Part shown: one piece after another, positions 28,201 to 36,645 of the stretch
Numbering within the stretch: the first letter of the stretch is position 1
Layout: each line of letters starts with the position of its first letter
Assembly (NCBI GenBank): GCA_015493635.1
Contig: WGCU01000026.1
Coordinates: 71,718 to 135,717, forward strand
Length of the DNA: 64,000 nt
Source of the DNA: Spirochaetaceae bacterium
GTDB taxonomy: Bacteria > Spirochaetota > Spirochaetia > B11-G9
Direction of reading: 5' to 3'
Notes under the pieces: model-generated
The model's input: the letters and a program-made list of their open reading frames with translations, nothing else
Told to the model about the DNA's origin: nothing
The model's database searches: none
Program-made: the position numbers and the translations under genes

Positions 28201-28612
28201 GTCTTCTATCCCTGAACAGATTCACGATATTTCCAACAGGATTGAGCCGCTTTCCCGTAACAAGAAAAAGGCGGATGATGCCATTGAAAAACTTAAAACC
28301 CTTGATGGGCTTTTAAAAGATCTTGAAACAAGAACTGAAAAGATGCAGAAAGCCAGGGAGTGGCTTGCCAGAACCGAGACACGTCTTGAAGAAGTGAGTA
28401 AACAGGCTCAGGAGCAGGTTAAACTGCTTGGATCAATTCTGAAAGAGGGCGGTAAATCAGGCCCCAACGATAAGGGAGCCCCATCCATGGGAACGAGGGA
28501 GGTTGTAACTCGTCTTGCCCATCAGGGCTGGTCGGTAAAGGAAATAGCGAGTGCAACAAAATTATCACGAGGTGAGGTTGAACTCATCCTTGAATTACTT
28601 CCGAAGAAATAG
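25280..28612 (+). CDS. SpiroCoCo-type giant coiled-coil membrane protein
   Basis: 1110 residues. A single N-terminal TM helix (~5-22, IGNIITLLVVLVILALY) anchors an almost continuous heptad-rich coiled coil to ~1060, very rich in Glu, Lys and Asp. The last ~42 residues form a separate domain (EVVTRLAHQGWSVKEIAS, SRGEVELILELL) that looks like a helix-turn-helix and resembles the C-terminus of SwrB/DUF2802-like membrane proteins. I recognise the architecture as the SpiroCoCo coiled-coil family of spirochaetes; function is not known. Cytoplasmic filament or envelope scaffold roles are speculative. Confidence 0.85.
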   Translation: MVFSIGNIITLLVVLVILALYRQMDKNNRSLEKIKRYSDKIKEELNEYVDEKTVEVKNFAIELEVHHKTGKEILARIQSLENQFDSRAGRVEEIYKKIDDYDTALKDLNTMTLKVQENLNRLHEESEFVDKVGKRIKDAGISVLQLEKSIGGIKNDFAKQNLKDLQTIRGKVARDTKEYVSKIHKDLEKSAEKVKELENSVLSFETRKDAMISDAVDVMSKNFDEQIYRAEQSGEKLQSDFAEQLDALLAVKKRDAEAVEEQLNDTNVRLSTAVKEKSEELNMMVEEFTRNIREIEGAYKEALKKAAARGVALEDEAFSSLKEDIERKAAAQREEFTGELKKTRDVLYKDFHTFQDEFTSYIKDSEEKYQANSAKLRQFEENLGNKFLEMEKRISEYEEEVTYRFGRIEEIGSDIDALEENLRSVMDRTVLRIEDDFSGYEKNLEKQRDEYKVKFLSEMEEITTGLNSLESELNDLKTRAYENVSEKLKIFEDDFFADLQSRNASMEEKFLEWQKGMDQTLGTLAEENVQKRSAVEKKYNEEFRQKFEEFQAKIFKQHDKFEEKVSAFQVTIEERLKESDASIETTAGEIRKEILDVKESSSTFFTREFTDYKTGISSELKKSSREFENQLKAIEELLESREKDLLTTIETTQSDVTVWQTKVLQQFQTAETEMQTHYGDLRKEVLENITQIKTDFESQRDDLVLSTQEERTRLKNELKEIGDGVINLEGELRKRTEDAFEKFNREFESFYFEIQKKNREMQNELEKRIKDFRTISQDTKEKSEQLQHKLFGKIEENYKVLAVNLQEIDKRQKGFIAQTKIFTRADSLKVSLQESIEDLKTELTRVEAQENGIRETERKFAAIKKLGDEVSVKLNRFMAEKRRIEEMEGDFKKLINISQAVDQKLLQVTGAHDDLQAIQIKIKNIADLEKETEVRFERLEKKNQIIDATTESVDKNFQFLEELEGQVRSLKDVVSSIPEQIHDISNRIEPLSRNKKKADDAIEKLKTLDGLLKDLETRTEKMQKAREWLARTETRLEEVSKQAQEQVKLLGSILKEGGKSGPNDKGAPSMGTREVVTRLAHQGWSVKEIASATKLSRGEVELILELLPKK

Positions 28613-28623
28613 TAGGATTCCCC

Positions 28624-29622
28624 ATGATTCCTGATACAATTGTTGTTCATCTTATCATTATCCTTATAAGTTTTTATGTCCTTACAAAAAGTGCCGACTT
28701 TCTTGTTGACGGTTCGGTTGCAATAGCGTACCGGTTTAATATACCCAAGATGATTATCGGCATTGTTCTTGTCAGCTTTGCTACCACAACCCCGGAATTT
28801 ACGGTATCACTGTTGTCCGCGTTAAAAGGGTATCCAGAGATTGCACTGGGGAATGCCATCGGTTCGGTTATAGCCGATGATGCCCTTGCCCTTGCTCTTG
28901 GAATGATAGTTGCCCCAACCGTTATTGCTGTTGACAGTAAAATCCTCAAGAGCGCCGGAATCTTTCTTATTGTCATAGATATTGTTGCATTTATTCTCGC
29001 ATTTAATGGTACGGTAAGCCGTTTTGAAGGGGCTTTTCTCATTATTATCCTTATCGGATATTTCGGATGGGTTATCGTTAGTGAGAAACGCAGGAAGAAC
29101 GGAAAAGTTTCCAAAGAAATTGACAATGAAGTTATGGAACATGTGAAAGGAACGGTCCTTTCGCAGGTCCTTAAATTTGTCGGCGGAGTAGTCGGTGTTG
29201 TCATAGCGAGCCGTTTCCTTGTTGATTCTTCCGTATGGACGGCAACGTACTTTAAAGTGCCTCAGGTTATTATCGGCCTTACCCTGGTCGCTATCGGGAC
29301 CTCTCTTCCTGAAATCGCGACGAGTATTATTGCGTCCCGGAAGGGGCATGGAGATCTTGCCCTCGGAGATATTATCGGAGCTGATATACTTAATATACTC
29401 TGGATTATCGGTTCAGCGTCTCTGGCCCGTCCCATAAAAGTTGCTCCAAAAATTATATACTTTGCTTTTCCTGCAATGATAACTGTTGTTGTCACAATGC
29501 TTCTTTTTGCGCGGCATAAATACCGCCTTACACGGTTTAAAGGTGTTATTCTTGTTTTAATGTATATTGCATATCTTGTATCTTCTCTCTTGCTGTTCCA
29601 TACGCCAGCAGCAGGTTCCTGA
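28624..29622 (+). CDS. CaCA-family Na+/Ca2+ (cation) antiporter
   Basis: 332 residues, about ten TM helices in two inverted halves joined by a charged loop (~150-180, SEKRRKNGKVSKE). Alpha-repeat 1 reads SFATTTPEFTVSLLSALKG and GNAIGSVIADD; alpha-repeat 2 reads AIGTSLPEIATSIIASRKG and GDIIGADILN. Both conserved Glu residues for cation binding are present. The usual GSN in each repeat is altered (GSV and GAD), so ion selectivity may differ from classical YrbG-type exchangers. It follows SpiroCoCo by 11 bp. Confidence 0.88.
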   Translation: MIPDTIVVHLIIILISFYVLTKSADFLVDGSVAIAYRFNIPKMIIGIVLVSFATTTPEFTVSLLSALKGYPEIALGNAIGSVIADDALALALGMIVAPTVIAVDSKILKSAGIFLIVIDIVAFILAFNGTVSRFEGAFLIIILIGYFGWVIVSEKRRKNGKVSKEIDNEVMEHVKGTVLSQVLKFVGGVVGVVIASRFLVDSSVWTATYFKVPQVIIGLTLVAIGTSLPEIATSIIASRKGHGDLALGDIIGADILNILWIIGSASLARPIKVAPKIIYFAFPAMITVVVTMLLFARHKYRLTRFKGVILVLMYIAYLVSSLLLFHTPAAGS

Positions 29623-29648
29623 GATTCCTCTCTTTTTTTCTAAAATGC

Positions 29649-29678
29649 TTGACGCTAGTGCACATTGATTAGTATTTT
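29649..29678 (+). promoter_or_regulatory. Possible promoter of grpE-dnaK-dnaJ
   Basis: TTGACG at 29649-29654 and TATTTT at 29673-29678 with an 18-bp spacer in the 104-bp gap before grpE. The stretch has no CIRCE (TTAGCACTC-N9-GAGTGCTAA) that I can see. TTGAC and GTCAA arms about 30 bp apart flank the -10 but are too short to claim as an operator. Confidence 0.45.
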
Positions 29679-29726
29679 TCAGTCAAACGTAATAAACAGT
29701 GAAATTAACATGAAATAGAGGTTGTT

Positions 29727-30353
29727 ATGTCTAATGCAAAGCATAAGAAGAAACCGGAGGGGAAGAACGTTCCAGCTGAAACCGCTTCTGCGGAGGAAGA
29801 ACCGAAGCAGGAGGAACTTGTACCGGAGCAGGATGAAAAAGAAATTTTAAAGGCCAGAATAGCGGAGCTTGAGTCTGAAGTATCGGAGATAAAGGATCAG
29901 ATGCTCAGGAAACAGGCGGAACTTGATAACTTCAGGAAGCGTCTTCTGAAGGATAAGGAAGAATCAATAAAATATGCCAATGTAAATCTGCTGACGGATC
30001 TTATTACCATTATTGATGATTTTGAACGGGCAATCCAGTCAGCAACAGCTTCCCGGGATTTTGACAGTTTTCATTCAGGGATTGAGCTCATAGAGAAGCA
30101 GTTTACCGGAATGCTGGAAAAAAAATGGGGTCTTACCCGGATTGTCAGCGTTGGGGAGGAGTTTGATCCTCAGAAACATGAGGCAATAGGAATGGAAGAA
30201 TCGTCCGACTATGATACGGAGACCGTTATAGAGGATTATCAGAAAGGATACATTCTTCAGGATAGAGTTATCCGGCCGGCTAAAGTCAAGGTAGCCATGC
30301 CCATGAAAAAAAATGAAACGGAAGCTGGAGAAACAGTTGCCGATGAGCAATAA
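29727..30353 (+). CDS. grpE: Nucleotide exchange factor GrpE
   Basis: 208 residues. A low-complexity charged N-terminus (~1-50, AETASAEEEPKQEEL) leads into the long dimerisation helix (~55-110, RKQAELDNFRKRLLKDKEES). The beta-domain that contacts DnaK ends VIRPAKVKVAMP. GrpE triggers ADP release from DnaK. AGAGG lies a few bases before the ATG. HrcA, the usual first gene of this operon in many bacteria, is absent upstream. Confidence 0.95.
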   Translation: MSNAKHKKKPEGKNVPAETASAEEEPKQEELVPEQDEKEILKARIAELESEVSEIKDQMLRKQAELDNFRKRLLKDKEESIKYANVNLLTDLITIIDDFERAIQSATASRDFDSFHSGIELIEKQFTGMLEKKWGLTRIVSVGEEFDPQKHEAIGMEESSDYDTETVIEDYQKGYILQDRVIRPAKVKVAMPMKKNETEAGETVADEQ

Positions 30354-30390
30354 AATAAATAACTTATAGTAAAGTAAAGGAGATAATAAA

Positions 30391-32340
30391 ATGGGACGGA
30401 TAATTGGTATTGATCTTGGAACGACTAATTCCTGTGTTGCAGTTATGGAGGGTGGAGAGCCTGTTGTAATACAGAACTCTGAAGGGCAGAGAACGACGCC
30501 TTCAATTGTTGGGTTTACTGCGAAAGACGAACGTCTGGTAGGACAGCCTGCCAAAAACCAGATTGTAACCAACCCGGAAAATACGATATTTTCAATAAAG
30601 AGATTTATGGGCCGGCGGTTTAATGAAGTGCCGGGTGAAATAAAGATGGTTCCGTATAAAATAAAAGACTCGGGATCCGGGGAAGTGCGGGTTGCCATTC
30701 AGGGAAAAGATTATTCTCCTCAGGAGATTTCCGCTGCAATTTTGCAGAAAATGAAAAAAACTGCAGAAGATTATCTTGGAGAACCTGTTACCGAAGCAGT
30801 TATTACCGTACCGGCGTATTTTAATGATGCACAGCGTCAGGCAACAAAGGATGCCGGTAAAATTGCGGGGCTTGAGGTAAAACGTATAGTAAATGAACCG
30901 ACAGCTGCTTCACTGGCGTATGGTTTTAATAAAGACAACAAGGAAGAAAAAATTGCTGTTTATGATCTGGGCGGCGGTACGTTTGATATTTCCATCCTCG
31001 AACTTGGTGATGGTGTTTTTGAAGTAAAATCAACAAACGGAGATACCCATCTTGGTGGTGATAATTTTGACCAGAAGGTTATAGACTGGCTCGTTGACAG
31101 TTTTAAAAAGGATTATGGAATTGATTTAACCCAGGACAGAATGGCGCTCCAGCGGTTGAAAGAAGCAGCTGAGAAGGCAAAAATCGAACTGTCCAGTACT
31201 CAGTCAACAGAAATAAATCTCCCCTTTATTACAGCTGATGCGTCCGGACCGAAACATCTTCAGTATTCTCTTTCCCGTTCAAAATTCGAACAGATGGTAG
31301 GAGAACTTATTGAATCAACGAAGACTCCCTGTCTTCAGGCTCTGAAAGATGCAGGGCTTTCTGCTTCTGATATAGATGAGGTTGTTCTGGTCGGCGGATC
31401 TACAAGAATCCCTGCTGTTCAGGAATCAGTGAAAAAACTTTTCGGTAAAGAACCTCATAAAGGAGTAAATCCTGATGAGGTAGTTGCTATGGGAGCTGCT
31501 ATTCAGGGTGGTATTTTAGGCGGAGATGTAAAGGATGTACTTCTCCTTGATGTAACGCCGCTTTCACTGGGTATTGAAACCCTTGGAGGAGTATTTACGA
31601 AACTTATTGAGAGAAATACAACCATTCCAACAAGGAAAAGCCAGATTTTCTCAACAGCTGCGGATAACCAGACTGCGGTTTCTGTTCATGTTCTCCAGGG
31701 AGAGCGGGAAATGGCTTCCCAGAACAGGACTCTTGGACGGTTTGATCTTGTCGGCATACCGGCAGCTCCCCGTGGAGTTCCCCAGATAGAGGTTACCTTT
31801 GATATAGATGCAAATGGTATTGTCCATGTGTCGGCAAAAGATCTTGGGACAGGGAAAGAACAGAAGATACGTATTGAATCTTCTACCGGTCTTTCTGAAA
31901 GCGAAATAGAGAAGATGGTAAAAGAAGCAGAGCTTCATGCTGAAGAAGACAAAAAAGAAAAAGAGAAAGTTGAAGCAGTCAACGGAGCTGATACACTGAT
32001 CTACTCTACTGAAAAATCGGTAAAGGAGCTTGGTGATAAATTATCCGCTGATGAAAAAGAAAAGGTAGAACAGGCCGTTGCTGATTTGAAAAAAGCACTG
32101 GAAACCGGTGATGTTGCTGATATTAAGGCTAAAACCGAGGCTCTTACTCAGGCTTCTCACAAGCTTGCTGAAGAACTTTATAAAAATGCCGGAGGAGCTC
32201 AGGCCGGAGCAGCAGGTGCAGATCCTGGAGCCCCGGGCGGATCTACCGACGAAAGTGCGCATACTGATAATGAACCGAAAAGCGGAAGTGTTGAAGATGT
32301 CGATTACGAAGTTGTCGATGATGATGATTCTACTAACTAA
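30391..32340 (+). CDS. dnaK: Chaperone DnaK (Hsp70)
   Basis: 649 residues. The ATPase domain has the phosphate-1 motif [15 protein letters not shown], the phosphate-2 motif [14 protein letters not shown] and [14 protein letters not shown]. The interdomain linker is [13 protein letters not shown]. The substrate domain precedes a lid, a Gly/Ala-rich spacer (~610-625) and the conserved acid tail [20 protein letters not shown] precedes the ATG, a strong site suited to high expression. Confidence 0.98.
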   Translation: MGRIIGIDLGTTNSCVAVMEGGEPVVIQNSEGQRTTPSIVGFTAKDERLVGQPAKNQIVTNPENTIFSIKRFMGRRFNEVPGEIKMVPYKIKDSGSGEVRVAIQGKDYSPQEISAAILQKMKKTAEDYLGEPVTEAVITVPAYFNDAQRQATKDAGKIAGLEVKRIVNEPTAASLAYGFNKDNKEEKIAVYDLGGGTFDISILELGDGVFEVKSTNGDTHLGGDNFDQKVIDWLVDSFKKDYGIDLTQDRMALQRLKEAAEKAKIELSSTQSTEINLPFITADASGPKHLQYSLSRSKFEQMVGELIESTKTPCLQALKDAGLSASDIDEVVLVGGSTRIPAVQESVKKLFGKEPHKGVNPDEVVAMGAAIQGGILGGDVKDVLLLDVTPLSLGIETLGGVFTKLIERNTTIPTRKSQIFSTAADNQTAVSVHVLQGEREMASQNRTLGRFDLVGIPAAPRGVPQIEVTFDIDANGIVHVSAKDLGTGKEQKIRIESSTGLSESEIEKMVKEAELHAEEDKKEKEKVEAVNGADTLIYSTEKSVKELGDKLSADEKEKVEQAVADLKKALETGDVADIKAKTEALTQASHKLAEELYKNAGGAQAGAAGADPGAPGGSTDESAHTDNEPKSGSVEDVDYEVVDDDDSTN

Positions 32341-32354
32341 ATAAGGAAATCGAA

Positions 32355-33476
32355 TTGGCAAAACGTGATTATTATGAAGTCCTTGGTGTCCCGAAAGGGG
32401 CATCAAAGGATGATATAAAAAAAGCATATCGAAAACTCGCCATAAAGTATCATCCTGACAAGAATCAGGGCAACAAGGAAGCTGAAGAGAAATTTAAGGA
32501 AGCTACCGAAGCCTATGAAGTTTTAAGTGATGAGAAAAAGAAGCAGGCGTACGATCAGTTTGGTTTTGCCGGGGTAGAAGGCATGAGCGGCGGTGCTCAT
32601 GATTATTCATCGGTATACCGGGATTTCGAAGATATCTTCGGTGATTTCGGAGGTATTTTTGATTCTTTTTTCGGTGGTGGCCGGAGACGCGGCAGCCATG
32701 GGAATTCCAGAAACCGGGGAGCTGATCTACGGTACAATTTGAATATTCCCTTCAAGGATGCTGTATTTGGAACGAAAGTACAGATAAGCTACTCACGGCA
32801 TGTTTCCTGCCCCTCATGTCATGGAAGTGGTGCTGAATCAGGAGGGGGGCGGAAAGTGTGTCCCACCTGCGGAGGAAGCGGACAGGTGCGTAGAAGTTCC
32901 GGATTTTTTTCCATAGCTTCAGCATGTCCTACCTGCGGAGGTGACGGTTTTATCATAGACAATCCCTGCAAGATGTGCCATGGGACAGGTGTTGTTCAGA
33001 AAACACAGAAAATTAAAGTTACCATACCACCGGGTATTGAATCGGGGAAAAGGATAAATATTCCTTCCCAGGGGGATGTCGGCCCTAATGGCGGTCCCGC
33101 GGGAGATCTGTATGTATACATAAACGTCGAGCCTCACAAGTACTTCGAACGGGATGGAGCCGATCTTTACTGTGTTATTCCGGTATCCTTTACCCAGGCA
33201 GCTTTGGGTGCTGAAATACAGGTGGAAACAATTGAAGGGAAGAAGGTGAAACTTAAAGTTCCATCAGGTACGCAGAACGGAAAGATACTCCGGCTTCGCG
33301 GTGAAGGGGTTCCCTATCTTCATAATGCACATAAACGTGGTGATATGTACATAAAATTACAGGTGGATATTCCCAGAAGACTTTCTTCGAAAGCAAAAGC
33401 TCTCCTAAAAGAACTTTCTGAGCTTGAAGGGAATTCCGGTACTCCCAAACCGGTTCCTCTCTCGGAACTGCGGTAA
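32355..33476 (+). CDS. dnaJ: Chaperone DnaJ (Hsp40, type A)
   Basis: 373 residues with a TTG start behind AAGGAAAT. The J domain has the HPD triad in [11 protein letters not shown] Gly/Phe region (~75-120) follows, then four zinc-binding C-x2-C-x-G-x-G units: [24 protein letters not shown] and CKMCHGTG. C-terminal substrate domains are complete. It delivers clients to DnaK. A strong terminator 6 bp later closes the operon. Confidence 0.97.
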   Translation: MAKRDYYEVLGVPKGASKDDIKKAYRKLAIKYHPDKNQGNKEAEEKFKEATEAYEVLSDEKKKQAYDQFGFAGVEGMSGGAHDYSSVYRDFEDIFGDFGGIFDSFFGGGRRRGSHGNSRNRGADLRYNLNIPFKDAVFGTKVQISYSRHVSCPSCHGSGAESGGGRKVCPTCGGSGQVRRSSGFFSIASACPTCGGDGFIIDNPCKMCHGTGVVQKTQKIKVTIPPGIESGKRINIPSQGDVGPNGGPAGDLYVYINVEPHKYFERDGADLYCVIPVSFTQAALGAEIQVETIEGKKVKLKVPSGTQNGKILRLRGEGVPYLHNAHKRGDMYIKLQVDIPRRLSSKAKALLKELSELEGNSGTPKPVPLSELR

Positions 33477-33481
33477 ATATG

Positions 33482-33515
33482 TCCTCCATGCCAGGGTTGC
33501 ATGGAGGATTTTTTT
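33482..33515 (+). terminator. Intrinsic terminator after dnaJ
   Basis: Perfect 10-bp stem TCCTCCATGC / GCATGGAGGA with a 7-base loop (33492-33498), then seven T residues at 33509-33515. Strong, as expected for a highly induced chaperone operon. Confidence 0.94.
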
Positions 33516-33585
33516 ATATTTTTCTCTTTTTAATATACTGGTAATCCGATATTCATGGTAAATCGTATTTTTAAAGGGGCAGTAT

Positions 33586-34008
33586 TTGGAAAAGAGGTAT
33601 CTACTGTTTACTGTATTTTTTTTATTTACATTATCCGTTGGTTTTTGTGAAAACAGAGTTCTTGACTGTAATGCAATTACCCGGCAGATGGAAAAAATAG
33701 AGGGAGGGAAGCCCGTCGATTCCTACGACAGTAACGGCGACGGGAAAGTGGACTTCATGGAAAAGCAGAATAAAGAAGGGGAAAAGATAATGGAAATTTT
33801 TGACTTCAATCATGATGGTACCATGGACGATTTCTATTTTTATTCTGACGGTATTATTTCATTACGTGAAATTGATTCAAATTTTGATAAGAAGGTTGAT
33901 ATCTGGGTATACATAAAGGACGGCAGTTATATAACAAAGTATGAGCGTGATCTTGATTTTAACGGAACGATTGATCAGGTTAAGGTTTTTGGAGAGAAAA
34001 AAAAGTGA
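33586..34008 (+). CDS. Exported EF-hand-like (calcium-binding repeat) protein
   Basis: 140 residues with a TTG start. A signal peptide (~1-20, YLLFTVFFLFTLSVGF) is followed by four Asp-rich loops spaced ~25 residues apart: DSNGDGKVDF, DFNHDGTMDD, DSNFDKKVD and DLDFNGTID. These match the DxDxDG calcium loop of EF-hand/dockerin-like repeats. A Cys follows the signal but with Phe before it, so a lipobox is doubtful. It overlaps rlmB by four bases (GTGA). No named family recognised. Confidence 0.75.
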   Translation: MEKRYLLFTVFFLFTLSVGFCENRVLDCNAITRQMEKIEGGKPVDSYDSNGDGKVDFMEKQNKEGEKIMEIFDFNHDGTMDDFYFYSDGIISLREIDSNFDKKVDIWVYIKDGSYITKYERDLDFNGTIDQVKVFGEKKK

Positions 34009-34724
34009 TTCTAACAGGATTCCATGCCATTGAGGAGTTTATCAAGTCAGGTTCAGGGAAGGGGGTTGTCTCCTATGTAAAAGAGAATCCCCGAATCAGC
34101 AGTATCCTCGCTCTTGCTGCAGAAAACGGCTTTTCCGTTAAAAAAGTTTCTGAGAGGGAATTTTCAAAACTATCCGGAGAACTTCAGGCAAAAGGAATTC
34201 TTCTGGAAGGGGAAAAATTTGATATAACATGGGAAACTCTTGATGATTTCCTCGCCGAAAAGCGGGATGGTAGTTCTCTGGTTGTTGTTCTGGACGGGGT
34301 AACAGATCCTCATAACCTTGGAGCTGTTCTACGGAGTGCTGCTCAGTTTGACGCTGACATTGTTCTTGTTCCATCCCGCCGGAGTGTAAAAGAGACCGAT
34401 GTAGTGGCCAGAACGTCGGCAGGCGCAAGTTCTTTTGTTCCTGTTATTCAGGAGACAAATCTTGTAAGGTCCATCGATAAACTAAAAAAGGCCGGTTATT
34501 GGGTGTATGGAGCACGAATGGACGGCCAGCGTATTGATACCGTTGATTTTTCCGGTAAAATTGCCCTCGTTCTCGGATCAGAGGGGAAAGGAATGCGGGA
34601 CCTGGTGGAAAAGAAGTGTGATTTCTTTGTATCCATCCCTACTGCCGGCAGAATAGACTCTTTGAACATATCTGTTGCTGCGGGAATAATTATGTACGAT
34701 ATCTACCGTAAGATGACTCATTGA
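34005..34724 (+). CDS. rlmB: 23S rRNA 2'-O-ribose methyltransferase (RlmB-type, SpoU)
   Basis: 239 residues with a GTG start. An N-terminal substrate-binding domain (MILTGFHAIEEFIKSG, ~1-75) precedes a SpoU knot domain with motif 1 VLDGVTDPHNLGAVLRSA, motif 2 LVLGSEGKGMRDLVEKKCD and motif 3 IPTAGRIDSLNISVAAGI. Such enzymes methylate G2251 of 23S rRNA in E. coli; exact site here is inferred. It is coupled to the EF-hand gene. Confidence 0.92.
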   Translation: MILTGFHAIEEFIKSGSGKGVVSYVKENPRISSILALAAENGFSVKKVSEREFSKLSGELQAKGILLEGEKFDITWETLDDFLAEKRDGSSLVVVLDGVTDPHNLGAVLRSAAQFDADIVLVPSRRSVKETDVVARTSAGASSFVPVIQETNLVRSIDKLKKAGYWVYGARMDGQRIDTVDFSGKIALVLGSEGKGMRDLVEKKCDFFVSIPTAGRIDSLNISVAAGIIMYDIYRKMTH

Positions 34725-34745
34725 GTAATGTTTTAAGGTAACTGG

Positions 34746-35729
34746 TCAACTTTCCAGGAATTCTTTAAATATTTTTTTGTACTCGTTGTAAGTCGATGCG
34801 TGGACCACCTTATTTCTTAAAGCGGCACCACCCCTGACTCCCTTTGTGTAGCTTCCTATGTGCTTCCGCATCTCCTTGCAGGCAACGGGTTCGCCCTTGT
34901 CGGTAATACACATCTTTAAATGATCGAGAGCTGTGAAAAACCTTTTCTCCACCGGCGGGGGAGGGGGGCAGGTTCCGGACTGGAGCAGTTCTGCTGTTCT
35001 TTCAAAGATAAAGGGATTTCCGATGGCGCCCCTGGCAAACATGACGCCGTCAATTCCTGTTTCTTCCAGCATCCGTTTGGCATCTTCCGGAGCAAAAAGG
35101 TTCCCCGAGCCGATAACCGGAACAGTTATGCTTTCTTTAAGGGTTTTAAGCATGTTCCAGTCCGCTGACCCTGAGTATCCCTGGGTTCTTGTTCTCGGAT
35201 GCATGGCAACAAGTGATGCTCCTGCCTCTACAGCGTATTTTGCTGCTTCCAGGTAGTTTATGGAACTGCTGTCCCATCCGGAACGGATCTTTACTGTTAC
35301 GGGAATATCGGTACATTCGGTGATTGCTTTTACAATCTCACCTATTTTTTCAGGAGTTTTCATGAGGGCAGCTCCGCTGCCGGACTTTATCACCTTGGGA
35401 ACGGGGCATCCGCAGTTGATGTCTATCAGGGAAGGTTGTGCTTTTAGAAGAGCAGGTAACGCTCTGCAGGCGGTTGAACTGTCCGGGAGGAATATCTGAA
35501 TCCCCAAAAAGCTTTCCCCCGGGGCTCTTTTCATAAGATTTTTGGTTTTTTCGCTGTTTCTGGCAAGGGCTTCGGCTGAAACCATCTCACTGTACGTAAA
35601 GGATGCCCCGTGCCGGTGACAGATCTGTCTGAAAGCGGGGTCTGTAAATCCCGCTAAGGGAGCAAGAAACAGATTGCCCGGAACCAGCATATTCCTGATT
35701 CGGACAGGGTGGAAAAGTTCCTTATCCAT
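34746..35729 (-). CDS. dusB: tRNA-dihydrouridine synthase (DusB-like)
   Basis: 327 residues. FMN-binding TIM-barrel enzyme reducing uridines in tRNA. The N-terminus has LAPLAGFTDPAFRQICHRHG, the active-site Cys lies in DINCGCPVPKV, and the FMN phosphate region has GSGNLFAPEDA and FARGAIGNPFIF. A small helical domain follows. It is convergent with rlmB (21 bp apart) and downstream of tatD on the minus strand by 16 bp. DusB versus other Dus subfamilies is a best guess. Confidence 0.92.
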   Translation of the reverse strand: MDKELFHPVRIRNMLVPGNLFLAPLAGFTDPAFRQICHRHGASFTYSEMVSAEALARNSEKTKNLMKRAPGESFLGIQIFLPDSSTACRALPALLKAQPSLIDINCGCPVPKVIKSGSGAALMKTPEKIGEIVKAITECTDIPVTVKIRSGWDSSSINYLEAAKYAVEAGASLVAMHPRTRTQGYSGSADWNMLKTLKESITVPVIGSGNLFAPEDAKRMLEETGIDGVMFARGAIGNPFIFERTAELLQSGTCPPPPPVEKRFFTALDHLKMCITDKGEPVACKEMRKHIGSYTKGVRGGAALRNKVVHASTYNEYKKIFKEFLES

Positions 35730-35745
35730 GTTCCGGAGTTCTGGT

Positions 35746-36519
35746 TTAATCCTCTACACCGAAAAATGCAAGGCTGTTTTGATACAGGGCCTCAGAAAGT
35801 TCTTCAACAGGGATATCTCTCAGTTCAGCGATAAATTGTGCCGTTGCACCGAGATATGAAGGCTTGTTCCTCTTACCCCGATAAGCGGACGGAACCATGA
35901 AAGGGCTTTCTGATTCAATAAGCATTCGATCCAGGGGCATGTTTTTTGCTGTTTCATGAAGATTTCGTGCATTTCTGTACGTCACATTTCCAGCAAAAGA
36001 TATGTAGAGGTTCAAAGACAATGCTTCCTGAGCAAACTGCCAATTTTCTGAATAACAGTGAAGAACCCCCCCCCTTGGAGAGAGTTTTGTCTTTAAAATA
36101 TCAAGGACATCCCGTCCTGCTTCCCTGTTATGTATGATAACGGGAAGATTAAAGTGTTCCGCGAGTTCAAGCTGCCTTATAAAGAGTTCTATTTGTGAAT
36201 TTTTGTCACCAAACTTCCGATAATAATCAAGACCGGTTTCACCGATTGCTATGACACGGTCAAGAGAGACCCCTTCTTCAATTTTGAGCTCCCAATCGTG
36301 TCCGGGATGTAAGACTTCTGAAGGAGAAACACCGATACTGTGATAAACGTGCTTCGCGGTAGACAGATTATTGTATACCTGGAAAAAATCCTGCAGATTG
36401 TTGCATATACTGACGATATGCGCTATACCTGCTTGCTTTGCTTCTTTTGTAATAATGAGCTGCTCTATCGGATCTTCATTTATAAGACCAATATGAGCAT
36501 GAGTATCAAACAATTTCAT
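35746..36519 (-). CDS. tatD: TatD-family metal-dependent hydrolase
   Basis: 257 residues with ATG at 36519 (MKLFDTHAHIG), preceded by GGAAAG on the minus strand; the reading frame stays open for 93 codons upstream, but those residues are not conserved and overlap the M23 promoter and start. Metal ligands are present in DTHAH, GETGLDYY, IIHNRE and LHCYSE. The last ligand region reads IESESPFMVP, where most relatives have ETDSP, so the catalytic Asp is replaced by Glu. Probable 3'-5' DNA exonuclease/deoxyribonuclease. Confidence 0.9.
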   Translation of the reverse strand: MKLFDTHAHIGLINEDPIEQLIITKEAKQAGIAHIVSICNNLQDFFQVYNNLSTAKHVYHSIGVSPSEVLHPGHDWELKIEEGVSLDRVIAIGETGLDYYRKFGDKNSQIELFIRQLELAEHFNLPVIIHNREAGRDVLDILKTKLSPRGGVLHCYSENWQFAQEALSLNLYISFAGNVTYRNARNLHETAKNMPLDRMLIESESPFMVPSAYRGKRNKPSYLGATAQFIAELRDIPVEELSEALYQNSLAFFGVED

Positions 36520-36597
36520 AAGGCTTTCCAATTTTGGTTTGAATTTACGCTTGTATGAAGGAACAGTATCACGAAGACCTGCAGACGTCAATTGTAT

Positions 36598-36626
36598 TTG
36601 ACAATTTTTTTTCAACATGGTAATCT
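36598..36626 (+). promoter_or_regulatory. Possible promoter of the M23 peptidase-bactofilin operon
   Basis: TTGACA at 36598-36603 and TAATCT at 36621-36626 with a 17-bp spacer ending TGG, giving an extended -10 (TGGTAATCT). It lies 20 bp before the M23 ATG. The rpsT promoter has the same extended pattern (TGGTAATTT). Confidence 0.5.
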
Positions 36627-36645
36627 TTGTCGCTAAGGAGAAATA

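Noticed and set aside
29623-29726. CIRCE heat-shock operator
   Set aside because: I searched for TTAGCACTC/GAGTGCTAA by eye and found only short TTGAC/GTCAA arms.
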